Below are positions 42,030 to 51,234 of a stretch of DNA of 64,000 nucleotides, in pieces. Position 1 is the first letter of the stretch. The number at the start of each line of letters is the position of its first letter. The position numbers were made by a program, and so were the translations under genes. The notes below the pieces were generated by a model. It made no database searches. It saw only the letters and a program-made list of their open reading frames with translations, and was not told where the DNA came from. Source of the DNA: Dehalococcoidia bacterium (GTDB taxonomy: Bacteria > Chloroflexota > Dehalococcoidia > Lucifugimonadales > UBA3495); NCBI GenBank assembly GCA_003523055.1, contig DPHC01000005.1, positions 147,698 through 211,697 on the forward strand. The letters run 5' to 3'.

Positions 42030-43274
42030 ATGATGAATGACGTAGAAAAAGTTGGAAAAAAGTTGGTTAGTGATATCCGGCAAGATTTTCCAATATTACA
42101 AGAAATGGTTAATGGCCATAGATTAGTTTATTTAGATAATGGAGCTACTACTCAGAAACCTATTTCCGTTATTGATGCTATTTCTGAATATTACAGGCAA
42201 TACAACTCAAATATTCATAGAGGTGTCCATACTCTAAGCCAATTAGCTACAGACCGTTACGAACTTGCCAGAAACAAAGTTAAGAACTTCATCAATGCTC
42301 AAAATGATGAGGAAATTATATTTGTGCGAGGAACCACAGAAGGAATTAACTTGGTGGCACAAAGTTATGCTAGAAACCGATTAAAGAAAGGTGATGAAGT
42401 AATCATTTCGACAATGGAACATCATTCTAATATTGTTCCTTGGCAAATGGTATGTGAACAAACTCAATCTATACTAAAAATCATACCAATAGATGAGAAT
42501 GGAGTTTTGTTAATGGATGACTATGAAGCTTTATTATCTGATAAGACGAAAATAGTTTCTATTGTCCATCAATCTAATACATTAGGAACAATTAATCCAG
42601 TTAAGCAGATTACTAAGCTAGCACATGACGCTGGCGCTATAGTATTAGTGGATGGAGCTCAATCAGCTCCTCATTTGAGCATTGATGTTCAAGATATAGA
42701 CTGTGATTTTTTTGCGTTTTCGGGACATAAAGTATGTGGACCCACTGGAGTGGGAATTTTGTATGGCAAACAAGATATATTAGAAGAAATGCCTCCTTAT
42801 CAAGGAGGTGGAGACATGATTAGAAGTGTTTCTTTTGAGAAAACAACATACAATGATTTGCCATATAAATTTGAAGCTGGAACTCCTAACATCGCAGGAG
42901 GTATTGGATTAGGAGTAGCTATAGATTATTTAACTAATCTTGGAATGGAAAATATTGCTCTCCATGAAAAGAATATTTTGAGTTATGCTAAAGAAAATCT
43001 CAGAAACATGTCCGGAATTAGAATAATAGGTGATGCTGAAGAATACGGGGGAGTAGTATCATTCGTGATGGATGCAGCTCATCCACATGATATCGGAACA
43101 ATATTGGACTCTGAAGGCGTGGCGATAAGAACAGGCCATCATTGTACTCAGCCGTTAATGGACCGATTTGATATACCTGCTACAGCACGAGCATCTATTT
43201 CATTTTATAATACCAAAGATGATGTTGATAGATTTTTGGTGGCTGTCGACAGAGTCTCAGAGCTATTTGGCTGA
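42030..43274 (+). CDS. sufS: SufS-type cysteine desulfurase
   Basis: A 414-residue class V PLP enzyme: LVYLDNGATTQKP, STMEHHSNIVPWQ, FFAFSGHKVCGPTGVGILYG with the PLP Lys, and RTGHHCTQPLM with the nucleophilic Cys. It takes sulfur from cysteine for Fe-S clusters and, with SufU, uses the persulfide relay of Gram-positive type. The ATG follows the sufD stop by two bases. Confidence 0.96.
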   Translation: MMNDVEKVGKKLVSDIRQDFPILQEMVNGHRLVYLDNGATTQKPISVIDAISEYYRQYNSNIHRGVHTLSQLATDRYELARNKVKNFINAQNDEEIIFVRGTTEGINLVAQSYARNRLKKGDEVIISTMEHHSNIVPWQMVCEQTQSILKIIPIDENGVLLMDDYEALLSDKTKIVSIVHQSNTLGTINPVKQITKLAHDAGAIVLVDGAQSAPHLSIDVQDIDCDFFAFSGHKVCGPTGVGILYGKQDILEEMPPYQGGGDMIRSVSFEKTTYNDLPYKFEAGTPNIAGGIGLGVAIDYLTNLGMENIALHEKNILSYAKENLRNMSGIRIIGDAEEYGGVVSFVMDAAHPHDIGTILDSEGVAIRTGHHCTQPLMDRFDIPATARASISFYNTKDDVDRFLVAVDRVSELFG

Positions 43275-43307
43275 CGAGTAGACTTATAGGAGGATGGTTT
43301 TACATAA

Positions 43308-43757
43308 ATGCCGGGATTAAGCGATTTATATCAAGAAATATTATTAGAACACAATTCAAAACCAAAGAATTTTTTTGTAGTAGAAGGTCATACTCACCAT
43401 AAAGAAGGGTTTAATCCTTTGTGCGGAGATAGGATTCAATTATATGTGACCCTGAAAAATGATTTAATCACTGAAGTAGGGTTCCAAGGTTCAGGATGTG
43501 CTATATCAAGAGCATCTACCTCAATGATGACAGAAAGCGTGAAAGGTAAATCGTTAGAGCAAATCAATATAATTTTTGAAGAAGTTCGTAAAATGCTTAC
43601 AGAACCAGGTAGTGATTTGGACGCAGATATATTAGGGGATCTGGAAATGTTATCCGGAGTTACTGAATACCCAGTTAGGATAAAATGTGCCATATTATCA
43701 TGGCATACTCTGAAGTCATTAATTGATAATTCTGCTGACCAGGTGTCTACGGAATAG
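43308..43757 (+). CDS. sufU: SufU-type sulfur acceptor/scaffold
   Basis: A 149-residue IscU/SufU-fold protein: MPGLSDLYQEILLEHNSKPKN near the start, NPLCGDRIQ, FQGSGCAISRASTSMM and RIKCAILSWHTL, giving the three conserved Cys. SufU binds zinc and takes persulfide from SufS. AGGAGG precedes the ATG. The next gene is a shorter-motif paralogue, so the operon has two acceptors. Confidence 0.94.
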   Translation: MPGLSDLYQEILLEHNSKPKNFFVVEGHTHHKEGFNPLCGDRIQLYVTLKNDLITEVGFQGSGCAISRASTSMMTESVKGKSLEQINIIFEEVRKMLTEPGSDLDADILGDLEMLSGVTEYPVRIKCAILSWHTLKSLIDNSADQVSTE

Positions 43758-43766
43758 GACAAACTC

Positions 43767-44225
43767 ATGGATGAATTACGGGATAATTTTCTTGAAAATA
43801 TTTATAAAGACACGATTATGGACCATTACCGTAATCCACGGCATTCTGAATTATTAGAAAGATATGATTTTGCACAAGAGGAACTTAATCCATTTTGTGG
43901 TGATAAAATTTTATTACAACTTAAGCTTAATGATAGCGCCATAATACAAGATATTTGCGCTAAAGCCGAAGGATGTACAGTAATTAAAGCTTCAGCTTCC
44001 CTCATGAGTATGTTTTTAACCAATTTGCATATGAATGAAATAAATGACCGAATTGAAAAATTCCATTTATTTTTAAAGAACGAACTTCCAAATGACAAAC
44101 GATATCTCATAGGATGCTTGGCCGAGTTATCAGTTGTTATTGATCATCCAGTAAGACTGAAATGCGTGTTGTTACCCTTCAGATCATTAGAAAAAATACT
44201 CAAGCAATATAAAACTACAGTTTAA
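43767..44225 (+). CDS. Second, divergent SufU-like protein
   Basis: A 152-residue IscU-fold protein with the same three Cys positions (NPFCGDKI, KAEGCTVIKAS and RLKCVLLPFRSLE) but low similarity to the neighbour. The Gly/Ala-rich SGCAIS loop of SufU is EGCTVI here and the insert region is shorter in matches. Retained ligands suggest a working zinc or sulfur site, perhaps for a different client. It lies nine bases after sufU, with its TAA sharing TTAA with the convergent lipoprotein gene. Confidence 0.82.
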   Translation: MDELRDNFLENIYKDTIMDHYRNPRHSELLERYDFAQEELNPFCGDKILLQLKLNDSAIIQDICAKAEGCTVIKASASLMSMFLTNLHMNEINDRIEKFHLFLKNELPNDKRYLIGCLAELSVVIDHPVRLKCVLLPFRSLEKILKQYKTTV

Positions 44226-45856
44226 TTATCCAGCCATACTTTTGACCAAAAAAAGTATTCATTTGATACGTCAGTGGGGAAGAAATTTCTGACATTGTTA
44301 GAATGAAACCACGATGTTTGCAAATTTAAAGAATTATACATATAAGCATTATCTAATACATTGTTTTGTATCTCACGTAACTTACTAGTTCTGATTAATT
44401 GGTTAGGTTCTTTTGATTGCTCTTCAATTAATTCATTTAAATAAGAGTCATTGTGGTTAATGAAATTGATTGATCCTTTTTGATGAATTAAAGACAGAGC
44501 ATATTCATTTAATGTATTTGTAGAAGGTATAACGCCCATCAATATATGATAAGTAGATTGTTTGTTGGTTAATTCTTTTTTATAACTATTTTCAGATAAA
44601 GGTATTATTTTGATATTAAAATTAGCATTTTTTAAATCTTGAATTGTTAGCTTCATAATATCGCTATACGAATCTCCAGTATCTTGAATTCCGATATTTA
44701 AAATATGAGAGTCAATGGCTTCTTTTAGATAAGTTTGGGAGGAAACAGGATCCGCAAAATATAAACTTCGTATTTCTGTTTGGTTTATTTGTAAATCTGG
44801 TTGAGTTAAAGGTAACCCGATTCCTATTTTAGAATTAAGAAATCCAGATTTTTTATTATTCAACCATGGGTCTAGTGATTTGAGTATGAATTTTCTAAAA
44901 TCTAATTTATCTAGTGGTGAGAGGCTACTGTTCAACAATATTGTAGGCCCGCCATATCCGTGTGATTGGATTACTTGATAATCGGAGTGATTATTTACTT
45001 GCGTATTGCTTGATAATGAATAATTTGAAGCTATGTCAGCTGTTCCAGATTGAATTAGGGCAATGATTTTTGATTCACTTAAATTTTCTATGTAATTTAT
45101 GGTTATCTGATTTACTAAAGGTAATATGATTTCATGATAAAGAGCATTTTTAGTCATTGTGACTTGAGAACCTGATGTAATAGAGGAAAACGACCATGGT
45201 CCACTACCGGGGAAGCGAGTCATTATTGCATTTTCATTTGAGTGATTTTCAAGGTTTAAAGGATCAATAAGTTTATTAGTAGCGTCTGACAACTGAGAAA
45301 GAATATCATGGTCATAATAAGAAGATTGCAACGTAAAAGAATAATCATTGTGTATCTGGATACCAGTAAGGGATGCTGAATTTAGTCTTTGATTCAGTAA
45401 AGACTCTGTAATCACTTCAGGGAAGTAATTACTGGCCACATCTTTAGCCGTTAGATTTTCTCCAGTTTGCCACACTATATTTTGTTTTAATTTGAAAGTC
45501 CATCCGCTATTGGTTTCATAGGCCCATGTCTCGCATAAATCACATTCTAACTGGATACTTGGAGAAGGTGAAGATGGCCCAGTTTTGAGTTTAATCAATC
45601 TACTATATGCTAATCCAGGGCCTATGTTATTTTTAATTAAGTCATCGAGTGTGATGCTTTGAGGATCAAAAGTTTTTGGAACTGAAACGTTGATATTTGG
45701 AGACTCAGTCCACACTGCAGGAATGTAAGCATGACTAGGAGTGATCGAGGTGGTTGGTGAAATACTAGGTTGAGGTACTCCGCAAGATAAGGCTCCGAAT
45801 AGGCTCAAAAATATTGCACATAAGCATAATTTCCTGATTGTTAAGTTTTTATTCAT
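44222..45856 (-). CDS. Peptide/nickel-type ABC substrate-binding lipoprotein, orphan
   Basis: A 544-residue protein. It starts MNKNLTIRKLCLCAIF and a lipobox-like ALSC (Cys25) ends the signal, so it is probably a lipoprotein. TWAYETNSGWTFKLKQNIVWQTGENLTAKDVA is typical of family-5 solute-binding proteins (DppA/OppA). No permease or ATPase is adjacent, so it may share a distant transporter. The ATG has no SD, and a TATAAT box ends ten bases before it, giving an almost leaderless transcript. Confidence 0.88.
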   Translation of the reverse strand: MNKNLTIRKLCLCAIFLSLFGALSCGVPQPSISPTTSITPSHAYIPAVWTESPNINVSVPKTFDPQSITLDDLIKNNIGPGLAYSRLIKLKTGPSSPSPSIQLECDLCETWAYETNSGWTFKLKQNIVWQTGENLTAKDVASNYFPEVITESLLNQRLNSASLTGIQIHNDYSFTLQSSYYDHDILSQLSDATNKLIDPLNLENHSNENAIMTRFPGSGPWSFSSITSGSQVTMTKNALYHEIILPLVNQITINYIENLSESKIIALIQSGTADIASNYSLSSNTQVNNHSDYQVIQSHGYGGPTILLNSSLSPLDKLDFRKFILKSLDPWLNNKKSGFLNSKIGIGLPLTQPDLQINQTEIRSLYFADPVSSQTYLKEAIDSHILNIGIQDTGDSYSDIMKLTIQDLKNANFNIKIIPLSENSYKKELTNKQSTYHILMGVIPSTNTLNEYALSLIHQKGSINFINHNDSYLNELIEEQSKEPNQLIRTSKLREIQNNVLDNAYMYNSLNLQTSWFHSNNVRNFFPTDVSNEYFFWSKVWLDN

Positions 45857-45866
45857 AACAGGTTAC

Positions 45867-45872
45867 ATTATA
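45867..45872 (-). promoter_or_regulatory. -10 box of the binding lipoprotein gene at leaderless distance
   Basis: Minus-strand TATAAT (45872-45867) is followed by ten bases and then the ATG at 45856. The intervening bases GTAACCTGTT contain no SD. No strong -35 is visible. Confidence 0.5.
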
Positions 45873-45908
45873 CAATTGGTCGTTGCAGGAAGTTATTGAA
45901 TTGGTGAG

Positions 45909-46412
45909 CTATTTTGAATTAAAAAGACCGCGAATATAATATATATGCCCAATATGCTGAAATAGTTCATTTATTATTTGTACAAAAACATCAGCGACGT
46001 TCATGTCTGGCCGTTTTTCTCTAGGGATATAAGAAAATTGGTTATTTGTAAGTGAATTTAAATAAGACAACGTAGAAGAACGAACTGAAGATCTATATTG
46101 TAATATGCTACCTAAGTCCAATTTTGGAAAATTGTTAACTTGTTTAGTGGTATGCTCAAAGCCATTATCTCGTGTTGGTAAGTTGAATTTTTCATACCAG
46201 TTCTGAGATTCCCAAACTTCTGGAATTCCTTGACAGAAAAAATTAAACCACATGTCCTCTACTCTGCTCATGTGCCAAATGATCCAGTTAATGTTATTTG
46301 CTTCCGCAGAGGGCTGCCACATTAATTCTTCGTCACTTAAGTTCATTACAGATTCGTTAAAATATTTAATTTCTGCTGCTAAAGCTAATTCTATAAATTG
46401 TTTCGACTCCAT
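45909..46412 (-). CDS. DinB-family protein
   Basis: A 167-residue four-helix protein with the DinB/YfiT arrangement: INWIIWHMSRVEDMWFNFF and ELFQHIGHIYYIRGLF supply metal-binding His. Family members are metal-dependent, often thiol transferases or stress proteins. A -GGAG-type SD precedes the ATG. It follows the alpha/beta hydrolase gene by 21 bp on the same strand. Confidence 0.85.
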   Translation of the reverse strand: MESKQFIELALAAEIKYFNESVMNLSDEELMWQPSAEANNINWIIWHMSRVEDMWFNFFCQGIPEVWESQNWYEKFNLPTRDNGFEHTTKQVNNFPKLDLGSILQYRSSVRSSTLSYLNSLTNNQFSYIPREKRPDMNVADVFVQIINELFQHIGHIYYIRGLFNSK

Positions 46413-46433
46413 TATGATTCTCCTAAAGGATTA

Positions 46434-47225
46434 TTATTTGCAAAATTCGGTGATCGCTTTAATAAATTCTGTTTCAGATTCTAACTGAGGAATATGTCCT
46501 GTATTTTTAAGCACTGATAATTTTGAATTGTTAATCAGTGAATTAAATGCATGACCATATGAAAGAGGTACAATTTGATCATGGTCCCCCCAAATTAATA
46601 GGACTGGCATATTTAGCCTGTGGATCCGTTTGGTCAGACCTCTATCAGGAATGGGCCAACAGAATTTTCCTACAGATGCTAATGTTATGGTTCTGTTTAT
46701 ATTATTAGAAGCTTTCTCCATCGGGTCAGTTGGTACGCTGTATTTTGCAACTGCAATTGGAATTGTATTGTCGTACCACAACAAATCATTACGTTCTTGA
46801 GATGTTAGTATGAAAAAGTCTTTTATAGGTTCGGCTTCGTTCCACAAACCTAATGAAGATACTAATGTAAGGGTTTTGATTCTTTCTGGATAGCTCGACG
46901 CAATTTCTGCTGCAATCATACCGCCGTACGAATGACCGATTAAATGTATGTTTTGTAAATTTAGTTTAGTAAATAATTCATCGTAGAAGAGGACTAAATC
47001 CCAGATGTTGTCTAAATGTTCTAATCCTGTTGATTTAGATATTCCAGGTTGGGCAGGTACGTATACTTTGTAGTGTTCCGATAGCGTTTGTAAATAACTT
47101 TCCCAGGCAGGAAAGCCGTCAGCTCCATGAATGTAAACTAATGGATCTCCAGAACCGTGAACCATTATTTCCACATCGAATTTCCCGTCTCTTAACTTTA
47201 TTATTTCAGAATTAATGGTGCTCAT
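46434..47225 (-). CDS. Alpha/beta hydrolase
   Basis: A 263-residue hydrolase of the alpha/beta fold. VYIHGADGFPAWESYLQTL gives the oxyanion-hole region, GHSYGGMIAAE the nucleophile elbow, WGDHDQIVP the acid and NTGHIPQLE the His. A lid segment is present around residues 130-180. No signal peptide is evident. GAGG precedes the ATG at 47225. Substrate unknown. Confidence 0.9.
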   Translation of the reverse strand: MSTINSEIIKLRDGKFDVEIMVHGSGDPLVYIHGADGFPAWESYLQTLSEHYKVYVPAQPGISKSTGLEHLDNIWDLVLFYDELFTKLNLQNIHLIGHSYGGMIAAEIASSYPERIKTLTLVSSLGLWNEAEPIKDFFILTSQERNDLLWYDNTIPIAVAKYSVPTDPMEKASNNINRTITLASVGKFCWPIPDRGLTKRIHRLNMPVLLIWGDHDQIVPLSYGHAFNSLINNSKLSVLKNTGHIPQLESETEFIKAITEFCK

Positions 47226-47315
47226 ATTAGCCTCGCTTTCACGTCTATATTAATGGATTATCTTAATAGTAACCATAAAAAATGCAGTAATCAACTTAAA
47301 TTAAGGGATAAATTA

Positions 47316-47345
47316 TTGACACCAAATGAGTATTTAAATTATAAT
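47316..47345 (+). promoter_or_regulatory. Consensus promoter of pyrG
   Basis: TTGACA at 47316-47321 and a perfect TATAAT at 47340-47345, spacer 18. The strongest -35/-10 pair seen in the window. The leader is about 120 bases, with a CACTAGTG palindrome near 47390 and a weak SD before the ATG at 47473. Confidence 0.75.
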
Positions 47346-47472
47346 ATACTTGTTCACTAGGCAGTATTATAAGCTTTAGTTCACCACTAGTGACCATACT
47401 CAACTTTAACCCCTAAATCAATGGAGTATTTGTTGTTGTTTTCCTCAAACTTATTTCAGCCTATTAATAAAT

Positions 47473-49116
47473 ATGCCCACTAAATACATTTTCGTAACTG
47501 GTGGAGTCGTTAGTTCCATAGGGAAAGGTATAACTGTCGCTTCTATAGGAAGAATTCTTAAAGATAGAGGATTTAAAATATCTGTTATCAAGCTCGATCC
47601 TTACTTGAATGTTGACCCCGGTACTATGTCTCCTTATCAACATGGTGAAGTGTTTGTTACAAGTGACGGAGGAGAAACAGATCTTGATTTAGGCCATTAT
47701 GAACGATTCATTGACATTGAACTTAACAAAAAATCAAATGTTACTGCAGGGCAGGTTTATTTGAGTTTGATTACCAAAGAACGGAGAGGAGACTTTTTAG
47801 GTGGCACCATACAGACTATACCTCACGTAACTAATGAAATTAAAAACCATATAACAACTGTCGCAGACTCACTGGATGTGGATGTAATGGTGATTGAAGT
47901 CGGTGGAACCGTTGGAGATATAGAAGGACTTCCATTCTTAGAAGCCATTAGACAATTGAGAAATGATGTTGGAAGAGAAAATGTTTACTTTATTCATTTA
48001 ACTTTATTACCTAATTTGACAGTCGCAAATGAATTAAAAACTAAGCCGACTCAACATAGCGTCAGTGAACTGAGAAGTATTGGAATTCAAGCGGACGCTT
48101 TGATTTGCAGAAGTGAAGGTGAAGTTCCTGATTTTGTGTTGGAGAAATTGTCATTGTTTTGTGATGTTAAAAAAGAAGCAGTCATACCTTTAATTGATGT
48201 AGACAATGTTTATAGAATTCCTATGATATTAGAAAATTATGGATTGGGCAATTCAATAACTAATACTCTTGGCTTGCCACCAGGCTCCATATTCAATGAT
48301 AATTTATGGTCTAATACTATTAAAGAAATGGATAGTCTTGATGAATCTGTGGTTATAGCATTGGTGGGCAAATATGTAGAATACCCTGATGCATATATGT
48401 CTGTTAAAGAAGCTATGACACATGCAGGATTGAAATCAGATCGCAAAATTAAAATTAACTGGGTTCACTCTGAAGATATTGAACGTGATGGGGCTAAGGC
48501 ATATTTGAGCGATGTAGATGGAATAATAGTTCCCGGAGGATTTGGTAGCAGAGGTGTTGAGGGCATGATTTTAACTGCTGAGTACGCCAGAGAAAACTCA
48601 GTGCCATATTTGGGCCTTTGCTTAGGTATGCAGGTAATGATTATTGAATGGTGTCGTAATGTACTGAATCTGTATGAAGCGCATTCTGAAGAATTTGCTC
48701 CTGACACTCCCAATCCAGTTATCCATGTTATGCCTGATCAACTGGATGTTACGAATAAAGGCGGAACTATGAGATTAGGAGCATATCCTTGTCATATATC
48801 ACCAGATTCTTTAAGCAGCAAATATTATGGAACTGATTTTGTGGAAGAGCGTCATAGACATAGGTATGAATTAAACAACGCCTACAGAGAATCTATGGAA
48901 GCTTCAGGATTGTTGTTTCCAGGATTATCTCCTGATGGAACTTTAGTGGAAATAGCAGAAGTAAATGAACATGAATTTATGTTAGGAGTTCAATTTCATC
49001 CTGAATTCAAATCAAGACCGAATTCCCCTCACCCACTATTTGTAGGATTTTTAGAAGCAGTAAAGAAAATGCTTAGAGAAGGATCTCAATTTGCATTCAA
49101 AGAGGCAGAGTTATGA
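47473..49116 (+). CDS. pyrG: CTP synthase PyrG
   Basis: A 547-residue enzyme. N-terminal amidoligase: GGVVSSIGKGITVASIGRIL and LDPYLNVDPGTMSPYQHGEV. C-terminal glutaminase: YLGLCLGMQVMII with the nucleophile Cys and FHPEFKSRP with the His. It makes CTP from UTP and glutamine. It carries a consensus promoter and a 120-base leader, the only long one here. The stop overlaps the transaldolase-like ATG (ATGA). Confidence 0.97.
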   Translation: MPTKYIFVTGGVVSSIGKGITVASIGRILKDRGFKISVIKLDPYLNVDPGTMSPYQHGEVFVTSDGGETDLDLGHYERFIDIELNKKSNVTAGQVYLSLITKERRGDFLGGTIQTIPHVTNEIKNHITTVADSLDVDVMVIEVGGTVGDIEGLPFLEAIRQLRNDVGRENVYFIHLTLLPNLTVANELKTKPTQHSVSELRSIGIQADALICRSEGEVPDFVLEKLSLFCDVKKEAVIPLIDVDNVYRIPMILENYGLGNSITNTLGLPPGSIFNDNLWSNTIKEMDSLDESVVIALVGKYVEYPDAYMSVKEAMTHAGLKSDRKIKINWVHSEDIERDGAKAYLSDVDGIIVPGGFGSRGVEGMILTAEYARENSVPYLGLCLGMQVMIIEWCRNVLNLYEAHSEEFAPDTPNPVIHVMPDQLDVTNKGGTMRLGAYPCHISPDSLSSKYYGTDFVEERHRHRYELNNAYRESMEASGLLFPGLSPDGTLVEIAEVNEHEFMLGVQFHPEFKSRPNSPHPLFVGFLEAVKKMLREGSQFAFKEAEL

Positions 49117-49766
49117 AAATATTTGTAGATACAGCTAATGTGGAAGAAATTTATAAGGCAGTAGAACTGGGTGTAATAAGTGGAGTTACAACGAATCCTT
49201 CCTTGGCCGCTAAAGAAGGGATATCTGATCCAGAGCATTATAAAAAAACCATTCAGGAAATAGCTAAAATTGTTGAAGGCCCAATATCAGTTGAAGTTGT
49301 TAGCACAGATGTAAAGGGAATGATAGAAGAAGGCAAGAATATCGCCGATTGGATTGATAATGTGTGGGTTAAGATACCAAGCACAATTGAAGGCTTTGAA
49401 GCAATTAATAAGTTATCGAATGAAGGAATTAAAATTAATCAGACGTTATGCTTTTCTACTAATCAAGCATTATTAGGTTCGCAAGCGGGATCTACTGTAA
49501 TTAGCCCGTTTATTGGAAGATTAGACGACATAGCTCAAGACGGAATAGCTATGGTTGCTGAAATTGTAGATATGTATCGGATACACGGTATTGAAACATT
49601 GGTTATGGCAGCTAGTATAAGACACCCACTACACTGTTCAGAAGCCGCACGAGTTGGAGCAGATATAGCTACCATACCGTATCCAGTTATATGTAAAATG
49701 GCAAACCACCCACTCACGGACCAAGGATTATCGATTTTCTTAAACGATTGGTTTAAATCTAATTAG
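49113..49766 (+). CDS. fsa: Transaldolase-like/fructose-6-phosphate aldolase
   Basis: A 217-residue short transaldolase: MKIFVDTANVEEI, VTTNPSLAAKEG, VWVKIPSTIEGFEAI with the Schiff-base Lys, and ASIRHPLHCSEAARVGADIATIPYPV. The length fits the TalC/FSA group rather than full-length transaldolase. Activity could be sedoheptulose/fructose phosphate transfer or aldol cleavage. It overlaps pyrG by four bases and precedes rho by 21 bp. Confidence 0.9.
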   Translation: MKIFVDTANVEEIYKAVELGVISGVTTNPSLAAKEGISDPEHYKKTIQEIAKIVEGPISVEVVSTDVKGMIEEGKNIADWIDNVWVKIPSTIEGFEAINKLSNEGIKINQTLCFSTNQALLGSQAGSTVISPFIGRLDDIAQDGIAMVAEIVDMYRIHGIETLVMAASIRHPLHCSEAARVGADIATIPYPVICKMANHPLTDQGLSIFLNDWFKSN

Positions 49767-49787
49767 AGTTTTATTGTAGGAGTAAAC

Positions 49788-51104
49788 ATGACAACTGTTC
49801 AGAACATTTTTGATATATCAGACTTAATCCGGATGTCAATGGAAGAATTAATTGCGATTGCCGAGGGAATGGATATTTCTATTGATACTACTGATGAAGA
49901 ATTGATTAAAGAAGATGTATTAAGAAAGCTTTATAGATCTGCCGCTTCTAAAAATGCAGGGCAAGATGACAAATTAATATTAACGTCCAGTGGAATATTG
50001 CAAGTAATGGACGACGGATACGGATTTTTAAGGCAGGTGTCGGTCCATAAATCCACAGGTGATGTATACATATCACAATCTCAAATCAGAAGATTTACTT
50101 TGAGAACAGGAGACACCGTTAGCGGTCAAGTTAGGCCGCCTAAAGATGGAGAACGTTATTTTGGCTTAGTGAGGGTAGATAAGGTTAACGGATTTGACAG
50201 TGACAGCAAAAAATCCAAATCTTCTGTAGCATTTGAAACGTTAACTCCGATCTTTCCAGAAGAACAAGTTGTTTTAGAAACTAATAAAGGTTCTTTATCT
50301 TCTAGAATGATTGATTTATTTTCTCCGATAGGGTTAGGGCAAAGAGGTTTAATAGTATCTCCGCCTAAGGCGGGTAAAACGACAATCATAAGGCAGATAG
50401 CGGCCAGCGTACATGAAAACATACCTGAAGCTACATTAATGGTTGTTTTGATTGGTGAAAGGCCTGAAGAAGTCACCGAAATGAGACGGTCTATTCACGG
50501 AGATGTTTTTGCTTCTACTTTTGATGAATCTGTAGAAGAACAATGCCGAGTGGCAGAATTAGCCTTAGCTAGAGCTAAGCGATTAGTTGAAGCAAAAAAG
50601 AATGTCATTATACTCATGGATAGTGTGACGAGATTGACCAGAGCTTATAATCTCGCTGTTCCTTCTAGCGGAAGAACTTTATCTGGTGGTATGGACCCAG
50701 TAGCTTTGTATCCACCTAAAAAGTTTTTTGGAGCTGCTAGAAACATAGAAGAAGGTGGAAGCTTAACTATTATTGCAACATGTCTAGTAGACACCGGTAG
50801 CAGAATGGATGAAGTTATTTATGAAGAATTTAAAGGAACTGGGAATATGGAACTTCATTTGGATAGGCGATTAGCGGATCGCAGATTTTTTCCTGCTGTA
50901 GATATATTCAGGAGCGGAACCCGTCGGGAAGAACTATTCTTTGACGAATCTGTAATGAAACAGAGAGACTTGTTGCGAAGAATGGTGAATTTGAGTTCAG
51001 ACAATGGAACATCCAATGTTTTGGAAAGAGTCCTTGAAAGAGTGTCTAAATCTGATTCCAATGTTCAATTTTTAGATAATTTGCATAAAGAAGCTAATAG
51101 TTAA
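49788..51104 (+). CDS. rho: Transcription termination factor Rho
   Basis: A 438-residue hexameric helicase. An N-terminal helix-turn-helix region (residues 1-50) is followed by the primary RNA-binding domain with DGYGFLRQ. Walker A is SPPKAGKTT (residues 191-199) and VDTGSRMDEVIYEEFKGTGNMELHLDR is the secondary-binding region. TAGGAG precedes the ATG. The presence of Rho fits the near absence of intrinsic terminators in the window. Confidence 0.97.
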   Translation: MTTVQNIFDISDLIRMSMEELIAIAEGMDISIDTTDEELIKEDVLRKLYRSAASKNAGQDDKLILTSSGILQVMDDGYGFLRQVSVHKSTGDVYISQSQIRRFTLRTGDTVSGQVRPPKDGERYFGLVRVDKVNGFDSDSKKSKSSVAFETLTPIFPEEQVVLETNKGSLSSRMIDLFSPIGLGQRGLIVSPPKAGKTTIIRQIAASVHENIPEATLMVVLIGERPEEVTEMRRSIHGDVFASTFDESVEEQCRVAELALARAKRLVEAKKNVIILMDSVTRLTRAYNLAVPSSGRTLSGGMDPVALYPPKKFFGAARNIEEGGSLTIIATCLVDTGSRMDEVIYEEFKGTGNMELHLDRRLADRRFFPAVDIFRSGTRREELFFDESVMKQRDLLRRMVNLSSDNGTSNVLERVLERVSKSDSNVQFLDNLHKEANS

Positions 51105-51109
51105 AACCC

Positions 51110-51160
51110 AATACATGTTAATACATGTGTAGTAACACTCAAGTAACACAAATATATGAT
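51110..51160 (+). promoter_or_regulatory. Tandem repeat boxes and promoter before the S-layer-like gene
   Basis: AATACATGT occurs at 51110-51118 and 51120-51128 (10-bp period). AGTAACAC occurs at 51131-51138 and 51142-51149 (11-bp period). TATGAT at 51155-51160 could be the -10, with the first AGTAACAC box in -35 position (17 bp away). The helical-period spacing suggests one face of DNA bound by a regulator or activator. Confidence 0.5.
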
Positions 51161-51234
51161 AATAACTTAGTGGGATTATATATATGCTCGTTATCGGGCA
51201 AAAAAAATCAAATCTAAACAAGGAGAAACGCTAT

